From: Gymnogyps californianus
Lineage: Eukaryota > Chordata > Aves > Accipitriformes > Cathartidae
DNA length: 64,000 nt
Direction: 5' to 3'
Assembly (NCBI RefSeq): GCF_018139145.2
Contig: NC_059481.1
Coordinates: forward strand, 4,018,368 to 4,082,367
A program made the position numbers and the translations under genes. Below, piece by piece: positions 10,951 through 23,223 of this stretch. The stretch's first letter is position 1. Each line of letters starts with the position of its first letter. The notes beneath the pieces are model-generated. The model worked only from the letters and a program-made list of their open reading frames with translations. It was not told the origin of the DNA and ran no database searches.

Positions 10951-11739
10951 AGCGCAGCCCGCTCCCCCTTCCCTTCCCCTTCCTCCCCGGCGGGCTGGGC
11001 CAGGCCCGCCAGCGCCCCGCCCTCCTCCCGGCTAGGCCGGCCCCGCTCCCGGGACACACGCAGCAGGGCCGGGCCGGCCCGCTGCTCCTCCCCCGGGGCC
11101 GCCGCCCGCCTCCCCGCGCCCGCCCCAGCGCCCTCGGTCAGCGCCGCGACCGCCCCCGCGGCGGCGTCCCGCTGCCCGCCCGCTCCGGGCACCGCCGGGC
11201 TGCCCCGCGGCACCCTGCAGGCTCTGCCCGCCTGCCCCAGCACCTGCCCGGGCACTGCCTTCTGCTCCCCCGGCTCGGAGCCCTCCGGCCGCCTGCTCCC
11301 GGCAGCCCGGAGCCGAACCGCAGTGACTGCTTACCCGTGTTTCTCCTCCTCTTCTACTGCTCAGCCCTGCGGAAGGGCACGCGGTTGCCTGCCTCACCAC
11401 AGTTTCATTTTGCTGAGAAAACTGCAGCTTGGGTTTGCACTTGTCGTCTCAGAGTCCTGTCAGTCCTCCAGTAGTCCCACAGCTCAGCTAACATAAACCA
11501 GGAATTCCTGTCCCGACATTTCTGATAGATCAATACACATAAAACCTGGCGTCGATCTTTGCAGGCTGGAAAGCAGCAACACAGAGGCCAAGAAAAATTG
11601 TTAGTGTTGCATTTAAGTTCCTCTGTAATTGTTCATACAACATTTTACCCCCAGAAAAAGCACCACGAAGCGTGAAAGCAGAGTAAAGCGAATACTCGCT
11701 ACATCCAGGGATCAAGAGATGCTGCCTCTATTTCTGTCA

Positions 11740-11860
11740 CTTCCTGACATTGGAAAAATCATCTCTGCACCTTTATTTGTCCCTTTCTGTCTTGGTTTCG
11801 TCTATAGACAGTTGACCGCTCTTTGGGAACAAGGATCAGCTCTCACCTAGCATGGAGATT
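11740..11860 (+). mobile_element. Possible MIR/L3-type relic
   Basis: A TCTATAGACAGTTGACCGCTCTTTGGGAACAAGG-like block resembles the TTTAGATTGTAAGCTCTTTGGGGCAGGG segment seen at the 3' part of several ancient amniote SINE/LINE relics. It is preceded by a CAT-TGGAAAAATCA and CTGCACCTTTATTTGTCCC segment resembling the MIR middle (GGGCAAATCACTTAACCTC, TGCCTCAGTTTCCC). Approximate boundaries. Confidence 0.33.
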
Positions 11861-12398
11861 ACTGTGATACAAGTAAAATTGTTGCAGAGCATCCTTCTTG
11901 TTTCCCAACCAGCTTATAATTAATGCAGTACACACATAAACCTAGAATAGGGAATTGCCTTTTTTTTTTTTACATTGATATTTTATATAAATCTTTAATT
12001 CCGAAGAAACTGGCAGCACTTCACAAACCACAAGCTGAATCTTGTCAAGTGGTGAGAACTCTAATCTTGATCCAGAAAAACAGTTATGCACATGCCCAAC
12101 TCCAACCATATGGAAGTCTTACTGATTTGTGGGCTTGAAATCTATCCTTCCAGCAAAGAGAGCTGCAAAGAACACACTTTGTTATACAAGAAGCCAGGAA
12201 GGATTGTCACTGGCTAAATACTCTGAATGAAAGATACCAGAAAGTCCACAGAGTCGAAAGACCTGTTTTTTTCAGGTATCATTTGAAAGACTCCTATTAT
12301 ACACTGTGTGCAACTCAGCTTTCCTAGAAGGGCTGAACTCTGTGTTGGCTCAGACTGTATGGTCTGCAAAGTGAAGACAGAGTGGATATGAGTGTTGT

Positions 12399-12416
12399 CT
12401 GTTGATGCATCAACAG
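12399..12416. repeat. Perfect 18-nt palindrome
   Basis: CTGTTGATGCATCAACAG equals its own reverse complement and is centred on ATGCAT. It lies about 1.7 kb upstream of UBE2Q2. It could be a dimeric transcription-factor site, or chance, since an arm of 9 is only mildly unexpected in 64 kb. Confidence 0.75.
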
Positions 12417-15011
12417 GCAGGGTGAAGACCTTTGAGAGATAAGGGAAGATTTAAGTATAAGGGCAAATTAGCTACAAATAAACAGTAGAAAATTATGACT
12501 ATAGCTATTAGAAAGGGAGGGCTTGGAAGAGCCTTTCTATGGGAACACCAGAGACAAAACTAAACAAATCAGACTTTGTCAGGCGTTACATGATGCGATG
12601 CATGAAACAGCCGAGGAATGAATTTGGTGACTCAGCCCTATTTCCCTCACACGATGGGATTTTGGCCTAGAACGCCTCACTGCAGCAGAGAGGTGGGTAG
12701 GCTTAGCAAGTTCAAACTGCACCTTTTGTCATACCTTACCAGAACTGCCTCTGTCACTACCTCTGGTCTTCCATTCTCCTTGTCTTCTCATCTGCCTTCC
12801 CTCTCCTCTGCCTCTCCATTGGCTGTGATACCCACTTTTTTTGGCAGCTGCACAGCTGAGAGGTGCATATGTACTGGCTGGGGGGATGCCTCGCCTGCGC
12901 TAGCTGGCAAGCTGGGGGAAGGCCCGAGAACCTCTCTCAGGCACCCAATGATCCAAACATCATGGTGTCTCCTGACCATTTGGCAGGCCAAACAAATTGC
13001 TTAATCAGCCAAGTGTGTCCTGCAAACCATATATTGTTTAAGTCTGGTCTAGAACTTCCCCCAGCTCCTTCAATCTGCCTTTTTGCTGCAGGCTTCAAGA
13101 AGCAACATGCAGCTGCACCACACCACTCCTCTAAATCTTGTTGCAACTTCTCTGTATTTAGCAGGCATTGTGCAAGCTGCGACGTCGCCTGCGAATTCAT
13201 TTCTGTGATAAGACCTTGAGAACACATTGGGGCTGCCTCGCTCTCTGGAATACAGAGGCTGCTTCAGAGGTGTAAAGAGTTGTTCGTCATGTCTGACTCA
13301 TTCCTCTTTCTTCCTTCAGGGACTTGCCAGGGGGCTTTGACATGAATCTCATGTTGGTCACAAGATGACTCAGGAAATCCTGAGTCTCCCAAAGACCAAA
13401 ATGAATGCATACAGGGGAAGACCTGACATCTGTTGCTAACAAAGGAAATTAATCCTGGTAAAGACCCTCCAGAGCACTGTATCAGATTCTAGTAATTACA
13501 GATGCTCTTAAGTTCCCTTGATCTACATTGCCTGTAAGCACCTTTTTTTTCTACCTTTCTTCCTGTACGTCCATCTTCAACATCATGGGAACGTCTCTCT
13601 ATCTATCATACAGCTAGATTTCCTCTTCCAGGGATCTGAACTTTGGCCAAACCTCTCTGTTATGAAGGTAACATACTTTCATAACCTTCTTTGTTTATTT
13701 TCCCTCCCTTTCATTTAAATATAACAAGTTTTGTAAGAGTCCTCAACTGAAACTCTCAGAAAAACCACCAGATTCCTCATTGCTTTCTTGCGTAGAACTA
13801 GCAAGATAAAAGGAGGCAAACAGTTTAGACCAAAATTTTCTTTCTCATTAGCATTTACTGCCAGTCCTGTCTCGAACATATCAGCCTGGCATGTCCTGGT
13901 GAGACAGAAAGTCGGCAGCAAGGGGCAAAGGGAACTGAAGGAAAGATGAGTTTAGGATAAACCATTAAGAAGGTAAAGAACAAAGATGTAGGATGGATGG
14001 GCTGTGATGAAAGCAAGAGCTGTTTGGGGCTTAAAGAAAGGATGTTCCAGAGCACAGATGAATTTCATTTTATATTAGTCCTTTTCTTCCTGTGAATACC
14101 TTTTCCAGGTCTGCTGTATTTCCAGCTTCACCCCTGCGTGAAGCTCCCGTACATTCAGTTGAGTGTATGTGCCTGGCAGAGGATTGATTTGTTTCTCTGA
14201 GAATAGTTTATGGTTTTGTTTTTTGACCTCACTTCTCTCATTTACAGCCTAGCCCTTAGAAAGAGTCTTTCTGTTTAATTCTGATGTCACTTTCTTGAGA
14301 GAAATGGCAGGCACCAAAGAAGGAACTGCCATTTTAGAAAGAAGGAAGACCCAGGTCTTTTGTAACCCTGAACCTCAGCAGAAGGAGAAAGAAAAGGATA
14401 AAGTTAATGAGATAGGAGGAAGTGTAAATTGGTTTTAGTGACGGATAATGCAGTTTGATAATAGCTGATCCTGGGGTAGAACAGACAAACTTTTTCACAG
14501 GTAGCAGCAGAACCTGAGACTAGAAAAGACAAACGATACATGATACCCATAAAGAGAAGGATAAGGCAGGAACCTTACCTGAAACCTTGGGCAAAGGCAG
14601 AAAGATTCAAGAGGATCTTGCTTTTCCAAGATACAATCCAAGTTGTCTTGCTCACAAAAGCCAGGCTTTCACATCAACTTCTGAGCTCACAGCATCCAAG
14701 TCATTGCTTCAATAATGAAGTCACTTTCAAAGCATTTTAGAAAAAAAACATACATCAGTGCATAAAAGCTGATGAAATGGCTGGACAATGCAGTTTCAAG
14801 AAGCATGGCATGCAGTGGACATGGGATTGCTTAGTCCCTCAAATATCTGTTTTACTTTTAAAGGCTTTAACAGTTAAGGAATGGCATTTCAAAACCAACC
14901 TATCCTAGAGCAGCTTTGGACAGATAGCGATACTGTTGCCCAGACGTTCAGTGATAGGGCTCAAAGAGGTGTCCACAGGCACTCAAATACTATGGCCATA
15001 AGTTTAACCTT

Positions 15012-15026
15012 AAAAAAAAAAAAAAA
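15012..15026 (+). repeat. Poly-A tract
   Basis: Fifteen A in a row, followed by GAATTTTAAAAAAG. Simple low-complexity sequence with no recognised source element. Confidence 0.88.
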
Positions 15027-16339
15027 GAATTTTAAAAAAGTAGCATGGCTTTGCCCAGGATGCTTAGAATGCAGTTAGAATTCTTCTGAGTCCATCCCTG
15101 TGGCTGTTAGCAAGCTAGTCAAATAGGTCCGTTCTTTAGGGTGTTTTTGCTCAGCCACTGAAGAGTGTTTGTAATCCTATACAGGAAACAGCAATAACCT
15201 TTTTGTGAAGATTTCATTACTGTTTGTGGATTTGTAGTTCTGGCTATATTTATATATATTACTGAACAGCGTATATTTCAGAACAGTCAAAAGCTGAATA
15301 GTGTCTGCAAAGCAAGGTTAACGATATGTTTTTGTTCCATATGAAAGTTGTGGGAATTAATTTATTAGCAGAAAGGTGCCAGGAAAGCGAAGCCATGTTA
15401 ATCACAGTCTTGCAATGCTGCAGATAGGGATTAGAATCCACTGTACAAACACATCAGAAACCAAACTCCTTCTGTGTACTTTAAAATGCACAGTGAGGGA
15501 ATACACCTAGTGTTCTCCTTTATGGCTCACATAGCTTCTTAAAAACAGATGAAAAGCACATCTACGAAAGCAATAAGGCACCATGCAGCCACATCTGAGG
15601 CATGCCAACAGAACAAACTAGAGAAAAAAGGAAAATGTGATATCATTTTTCCAAACCCAGCTGGGTGAGGGAAGAGGTAGCTGCATGGAACACTGTTCAG
15701 AGCATGATAACATACCTTCCCTGGACTCCCTAGGACTTGCACCCTTTCCTTGGGATCCACACAGAGTCATAAGCCTTACAGGGCTCAGCGAGCTTATCTC
15801 CCCTTGCCATCACAGAAGCTTAGAAGGGATGTACAGGAGCAGAGGGCAGATGCCAGGCTCAGTCCTGCTAAATACGTTTCTGGCTGGAGAGGGAGGTAGG
15901 GAAATGAGCAGATCCTGAGGTCAAGTACTCACAGTGCTGAGATGCAATCTTAATCACAGCTGAATACGCAGCTTCTTCACCCCCTTTCTTTTTTCTTATT
16001 TTGACAGGCAGTGAAATAGTTAACTTTGTCTTTATTTAAAATATCAGCACAGGGCATCTGAGTTGGCAGGCACTGAGATGAACTGGGCAGGTCAGAGTTA
16101 TTGTTTCAGATTCTGCAAGCACAGCCAGACATCATCGCATCACTTAGCCTGGAAAACACAAATCAAATGCATCTCAGCAACCATACCATCCTGGCCTTCT
16201 CATTTACTCTTATTACTTTTTATAGATAGGTTTAGATTTTGGGGAACAAAGCGGTGCCTGTGACAGTACCCTCCCTGTTCAAACCCTCAACAGAATGTCT
16301 AAAGTGCTGCACAAACAGTATCACACCAAAACAGGCATA

Positions 16340-16560
16340 GGATGCAGCCTCATTTTATACGTGGGGAAAGTCATATACATTTTGGGAGGTAGTATTATTG
16401 CAGAACCGGGTGTAGAGACAGTCTTAGAACCCGATCATGGTCTAGCACTGCAGTAACTCAGCTCACTTTATTTCTGACCCAGACTTGGAAGAGACTTTAT
16501 CGAAGTTATACAGTGAGCTGGTGTCAGTGCTGGGATTTTGTCCTGCTTCTGCTGTTTGTC
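16340..16560 (-). mobile_element. Possible MIR-like fragments
   Basis: Two partial matches to reverse-complement MIR occur here. The first is CCTCATTTTATACGTGGGGAAAG at about 16348. The second is GTTATACAGTGAGCTGGTGTC leading into GTGCTGGGATTTTGTCC at about 16505-16545. They could be one element with an insertion or two separate relics. The match is by eye only. Confidence 0.38.
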
Positions 16561-19500
16561 AACAGAGCCCAGCTGTCTGAGAAGAGGAAAGACACTTTGA
16601 GTCTGGGGCCAGTTCTACAGCGGCCCTGTTCACAGCCTTCTTGTAGACTGAAACAGTCACAACTCCACCGTGTCTAGCCGTGTCCTGTCCTACCCTAACA
16701 CCCTCCTTGCTTGAGGGGAGCAGGCAAAGTGCCATTGGAGCTATCAGAGCCCATACTTCGGGTGTTGTCCATCCCTCTGTGCTGAGAATGCTCACAGGGG
16801 ACATGGAGCAGAGGGGTGGAAGGAGGTTCAGGGCCCGCAGTCCCTGGAGAAGTGGCATGAGAGGTGGTACATCCATTTGAGCTGATGCTGAAGGTTTTAT
16901 GGGAATCAGTTAAGCTCAAAATCTTAAGTTGCTCCCTAGTGCACAACATAAGCAGTTTTTTCTCACTATCACCACAACAGGACAGGCTATACTTTACCAA
17001 GGATCACACAGTACTCACAGGAATTAAGATATTGGTGAGCTAGATCAGTGATTTTCAATAATTCTCTGATTTAGAGGTCACAGGGGTCCATAAACCACAA
17101 GTCAAGATCTACCAAGCTCTGGTATGGGATTTTTTTTACATATCCTGCATCTAGTAACTTTTAAATATCAAACAAACAAAATCGAGTTTGGTAGATACAG
17201 CACTGAAAAAAAAAGTGAAGTACATCTGGAAAACTAGCCCACGTATCTTTATGTGTGAAAGAAGGACAGAAAAGACGTTTTTTCCATTATAAAGATGACT
17301 TGAAGTATGAAACGTTGCCTGAGAAAAAGCCACAGAAAACAGCAGTCTCAGAGAATTAAATGCAAGATCAAACCTCAGAAAAGAATGATCCCAGGAATTA
17401 CTATTCTGTAAATCGGACTCTTCTCCGCTAGAAACAAATTCTAAGCACAAAAAGCCACTAAAACAGATGAAGGATAACAGACTCACAAGCAATTATATTT
17501 GCCCTGGAGTTTATAAGGAAGGGAACCTCCTATAGATTTACAACATCAGTGAGTAAAAGGGAAGTAGCAGAACCAACATACCTGGCTTTAAATAAACATT
17601 TGAAAGACTGAATCACAGAAGTCTGAATATGACATTAATTCACGTCTCTTGACATAACAGCACCCACATAGCTTAAGAACTGGCTTAAGAATTGTGAACA
17701 AGGAATAAAAATAGCAAATTACTGAGCAGGGAAAGGTACTTAGTGTGTTTAAAATGGATCATGGTAGTGCTGCGTTAGAGTTGAGATCAAGACTTTCATA
17801 GTGATCTAGAAGAGACTGTCATTGATGAAATTACCAGATGACACAGACAGGCATTGTGAATAACAATAAGGACAAGAAAATAATTCCAAAAGGTGCAGAA
17901 AAATCAGAAACGGTAAAAAACCCAACTCCTTGATCTATAAGCCACAAACCTAGTGAATCCTGGTTTCCTATAGATTACATTTTTATATCACTGTCACACT
18001 GCATCTCACTCTGTCTCATGCTATAAATCCCCTCACCCTTTCACAGTTCCTTCCCATGTCTCCACACTTCTTACTTTCCACAGGATTCTCCATATTTCCA
18101 CCCACATTCACCACCTGTTTTGGCTAGGGGAGACAGAGCAGATGCTGTGGCTGCTTTCAGAATCAATCCTGCCTGGTATATTCCATTGTATACTTTACTT
18201 CAATCTGTCTAAGAAAACGTTTTTATGATAATATTCCATCTTTTTGTCCAGTATATTTTATGTATGTGCAGATGAGCTCTGGTTTGTGGACAGGGTAAGA
18301 CCAGGGGTCTTATCAACATTTCTGAAAGGGGGAACTATTTCTTTCCTCTAGTTAGTCACTGATTTTTAGAAAGTTTGTGGAACGCAGTATTTTACTCTAT
18401 GTTTCTATCAAATTTAAACAGTCCAACAAGTTCAAGAGGCAGCTAAGAGCAAGGTCAGTATAATGTTAAGCGGTGTTTGCCAGTACCATTGCATAAAGAA
18501 AGGAAAGCTCCTTGATAAACACAGGAGGCAAAACTGCACCTAGAACACTGCAACTGTGATCTTGGCAGAAAACTACCAAAATCAAAGCAAAGTGTGGGAC
18601 TCGGAGGACAGATTTCTGAAATGGGACTTAAAAGGACTGAACACCAGAGCTAGCTTCTCAGATACAGCCAATGTCCATTAGGATCCTCCTTTCCACCCCT
18701 CAATCCTAGATCTGACTCGCACTCACTTTAGCTCCAGGCACAACACAGAGCAACCTCAGAACAACACAGCATCAAGAATGCAGAGTGTGGCAATATGTCA
18801 CCAGGGTGATTTTTCCTCTAGACAAGACTCTTAACTTGTCCCCTACCTAGCTGAGGAAGATTTATCTGGCTTGAAGAACCAGTCTTATATAAACATTTTA
18901 ACTAAAGGATAGTTAAATAGGGATACACTAGCTTCCCGTATGGACAGGAGGAGAGGAATAGGGCTGGAGGGAAGGAGTTAAAGGATCCTTGTCATCCCCT
19001 CCCTGCATTAGCACATGGTCGCATCATATAACCAATAGTACAGGTAGCTGCACAGCCCTGCATTTGTGTTCTGGCTCCCAATATCTGCAGGCTGCAAGCA
19101 CTAACTAAAGAGAGGGATTATTCAGCATCGATATACAGAGGAAGCTGGGGATTTAAGCAAGAAAACTGAAATTAAACCAGGAAGAAGAAAACACAAACCT
19201 GAATGTTAGCCCAAAGCTTCCTGCCACCATGATGTAAGAGACTCTGGAAATCTCTGAGGAAGCAATGCCATAGTGCAGAAGAGCTGCCGAGAGTGGCCAC
19301 CAAGGGTGGCCCAAGGTGGGCACGACGGGGAAGGCCAAGGGAAAAGGCTGTGATTTCATGGTGGCAAGGCAAGCTGGATAAGGTGAGCTGTAGGAAAGAA
19401 ATGTTGATTAGAGACTGCTTAGAAACCTCCTCTGGCCCAAATGTTTCAAAGAGCAAAGTCTTGCCACGCTGGTAACCCAGTTTTAATTTCTCCTGCACTC

Positions 19501-22500
19501 CTGACAGTATTAACAGCCCTGACAAGGCTGGGCTCCGAGAGGATTTCTGTCAGGTCCTGTTAGCAACCCCGGCATTTTTCAGTGAGCACACACTACCACC
19601 TAGCGCCGAGAGATTTTGCTGCAGGAAGAGGATTGAAAACAAGTGTTCCCCAAAGGGTCTTTGGTCCCTGCAGCTCCAGGGCTCTCCCGGGCCAGGCAGT
19701 GCCCCTCGGTGCAGCCTGCTCGACTGCACTGACATGGGAGGAGAAGAAGGTACAGGCTCACCGAGGCTGGCGGGTTTTAATAGTTTGTGTGCTTGAGAAG
19801 AGAAAAAAGCCCCTGTAATGTCAAAAACCCTGAAGATCAAAGAAGAGATACCAATAACAAAAGGCAGCAGCCCTTTTCTGTGCTCTGAAATTGTTTTCAA
19901 GCATTCAGGACAGTCAAACCTATTTTATCCATCACCTGCAACGGACTGCAGGGAACGCACTGAAACAGTGTGAGTTCTTAAGACTCAGATGAGCTGTATC
20001 AAAACTGAACACGAGCCCTGTAAGTGTAAGAGAGAAAAGTGGTTTACTGTCCCCTTGCCCTGTCTCATTCTCAGCTTCTTGACAGCAGATTTGGGCTTAA
20101 ATTAACTAAATTTATATGGTAATATTAACCCAAACAACTAATCTGGGGAACTATCCCTCTGCGTGGCTGTTGGCCTTGTGAGCGAATATGGCTGACCATA
20201 AATTCTTATTCATTCTTCACGTCAATCATGCTATTTAATAAAATGTTTTTACAGATGAGATTCTGTCTTTTTGTCCAGGTACTCTAGAATCAGCAAAATC
20301 AGCAGCATACTCATTGATTTATCTTTGCAGTTATACAAAGGCTTATACCTTCCTCTCCAGGCAAGAAGGTTAGCCAGTAACATTTTCAAACCCTTTTTCC
20401 ATTCACAAAATTTTAACTATTTACAAGAAGAGCTTTTAGAAACACACAGTGATTTACCAGCTGGTGGAGCTCAGTAAATAGCAGGAAGATTTGTCCACAA
20501 GCATTCTCTGAATTGGAAGTGAATTGTGACTCAGCCACCTTTATTAACCTTCTGCTTTCATTTCCACAAAAGCTTATGCCTGTGGGATCTTACTGTTTTT
20601 CTGCTGGCAGAAAGCATCATGAATGCACTGAATTCACTGTGGAGTTGCTACCACCTTCATCTATCGAAGATCTGCGGAACAGTTCTCCTTGGCACAAATA
20701 CAGACTAGACGTGAATGTGTAACTTTCTAGAACAATCGTAACAGTTGTGGGTAGGTCCAGTTATCAACTGCTGAAATTAGTCAAAGCATTTACTTTTAAT
20801 GGACCTGGTGTTGCTGAATTCATGCTTCTCACCATTTTGTTACCCAAATTGGCCAGCCAGAGCAATAGCAACAACTCCATACAACTCACGGGACCAATAA
20901 ATATGAATTATAAACTGGGAACATATAGACTAAACCACCTGTCTAATTCTGATAAATAGTCCATTGAGCTCCAGTGGACGCCTGCCCATCAAGTCCAGCG
21001 AGTTTTGAATGAGGCGCTGTCTGAAGGGCAACATTTAGTCACTGAACAGGTACCCCGAGTATTTTGTTTGTAGTATGATCTGGGGAACAAAAGACTATAG
21101 TTACTGTAAATTAGTAAAATATTACATGTTATCATTCAAATGTATTTGCAACAGGAATTGAATATTGAACATTGACACCTATTCAAAGAACCATAAATCA
21201 TGGACCCAACTAAAAGATGCTTTAAAAACCCCAGATCTTTGAACTAAAATACATGTAGCGTTTTCTGAATTTGTCCCCAGTTTTTGTTTGTTTTCTTGGA
21301 GATATAAGGATATTTTCATACTTTTCTCAGGCACTTCGAGTGCTAAAACATACTTTAAAATGAAAACAGCAAATCTTAAATACTTAATCCAGAAACTGAG
21401 TCTTTAAAGAAAAATACAAAATACCATGTGAGCAGCTATATTAAAATTATTTAATTTGGGAGCATGAATGCTTGTGTTAGACTGAAATTATGATCAAACT
21501 TCTATATTTTCTAGAGTCATTAAAAGAAATTATTCTCTTCGTACAATTAATAGAATTAAAAGATGTCCAGTGTCCTAAGTACTGGAAGGAATTATCAAAA
21601 GCATTATTCTAATGCTTTTTCAGGTTGCAGAAGCAGAGACAGTGATGTGACCTAATCAAGCATTCAAGTTCCAACATATCCTCTTAAAAACTTCTGTTTG
21701 GACTCTCTTTAGACCATTCCTGTACTGGTAATTTTGATGATTGTCAAACATGCACGTTGTTTTGGCTTAACTAAAGCACCCAAAAGGTTTTACTGGGCCA
21801 CATCACTCTCATCTAGGAAAAAATTAAAGTGTAGACTTTGTTCTAGGCACACAAGCAGTGCCATAGAAATAATTGGGATTTAAGCACATACTTTATATTA
21901 AAAGCAAATGCTCATCATCTTAGTGATGCCATGGTTTCTATGACAACTAAGTGTGATATTACATGAAGGATTATGATTTAAAGGAACACTATTACACCTG
22001 GCCTTTTCACCTGACGTGGTCCTAGTTTATCCTGTACGTACCTTGTGTATGAATCCGGTTGTCTTCGTGGAATCGCTGAGCCCACGACCAGAAGGGGAAG
22101 GCCTCAGCAGACCTGGCTGAAAGCGAGCAAAGGACACTGCTCCCCTCTCTATTCCTGCAGATTCCAAGGAGAAAAAATAAATTCAGACTCAGGGCTGCAC
22201 TATCCTTTCAGGCATAGCTGCAACCCAGGAGCTTGCTGATAGCCAAAGGATACTGTAGCTGCAATGCAAGAAACCAAGAGCCAGGTAGAGAGTAGCAGCG
22301 CAGGTGCTGTGAGCCCAGGCTGCCTCCCTTCAGAGCCCTCACAGCCCTGGCGCTGTTCCCTGCACCCACAACCTGTCCTGTGGGGTTGGCTCCACATCCT
22401 GTTGAAGACTTGAGTGCCTGTGAAATTGCTAATAAACCTCTAGTAACAAGCAGGTCTCACCTCCACAGTCTCCTTCCTCCATCCCAGCAGCGATCTCTGC

Positions 22501-23213
22501 TAGGTCGCTGCTCCTCTCAGCCCTGAAGACTGCAGAAACTCCACACCACCCTTGCTTTCTGATTAACTCATTCTCCGTTTGGCTCAGCTGTGAGCATGTT
22601 TGATCTCTTGGAGATGTCCTCCAGCTAGCTCCATGGTCCTCAGTGATCTCTACAAACATAACCAGAAAGGTATTTTCATCCCTTAGGAGCAGGTGCCAAC
22701 AGCAAATACATACTACTTAGTACTAAAAGCTACCCCGGACTGGCTAGTTTGGAACACGGTAGGAAATACCTGAGAAGTAGTAAACTCTCTCACTGTTCTT
22801 GGTGTAATAACAGCAGCCTGCTTTTTAACCGAGAACTATTAAACCCACACCTGCAGACCTCCAGCAGATGGATGGCTGCAGCACGTTCTCAGCTGCTCAT
22901 ATGCTGTTGCCTACGTTCATCTCAGCTAGTTGCAGCCATTTTCAGTAGGAATATTGTCTTCTCTGTCTCACTGTCTCATTTTCAGAGAGCAGTCTGGCTC
23001 TCTGGCTGCTATGCATTCAGGACACACTGATTCACCTGCTGCTTTTACAGGCAAATGAGAGCCAGCATTGCAAATTTGTTCAATGGCCCTTTTAAGTACA
23101 TGGCTGGCTTTGTAGCAAACAGCTCCCTTTAGATTAGGATAAACGCTTTACCAAGCAGATTAGTGCCACTGCACTTGTGAAGTCATGATATTCCTTACAA
23201 ATAAAATCAGTGA

Positions 23214-23223
23214 CTATAAATAG
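23214..23223. promoter_or_regulatory. Consensus MEF2-type site
   Basis: CTATAAATAG fits the MEF2 consensus CTA(A/T)4TAG exactly. The surrounding 23.1-23.6 kb is unique, AT-rich and free of recognised repeats, and has several GATA- and ATTA-type cores. Function is unproven. Confidence 0.35.

Larger units (their letters stand above)
9730..11340. promoter_or_regulatory. CpG island covering UBE2Q2 exon 1
   Basis: CpG dinucleotides and GC content rise sharply at about 9730 and fall back at about 11340, while both flanks are AT-rich and CpG-poor. The island is about 1.6 kb long and is roughly centred on UBE2Q2 exon 1, covering its promoter, 5' UTR and start of intron 1. About 600 bp of it lies upstream of the start codon, enough for a divergent promoter, but no plus-strand coding exon was recognised. 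Long open frames on both strands here come from the rarity of AT-rich stop codons in GC-rich DNA and are not called as genes. Confidence 0.92.

Noticed and set aside
9845..11474. Several long open frames (up to 378 codons) on both strands in the GC-rich island
   Set aside because: They are explained by the scarcity of stop codons in GC-rich DNA. Only the 62-codon UBE2Q2 exon in one of them matches a known protein.
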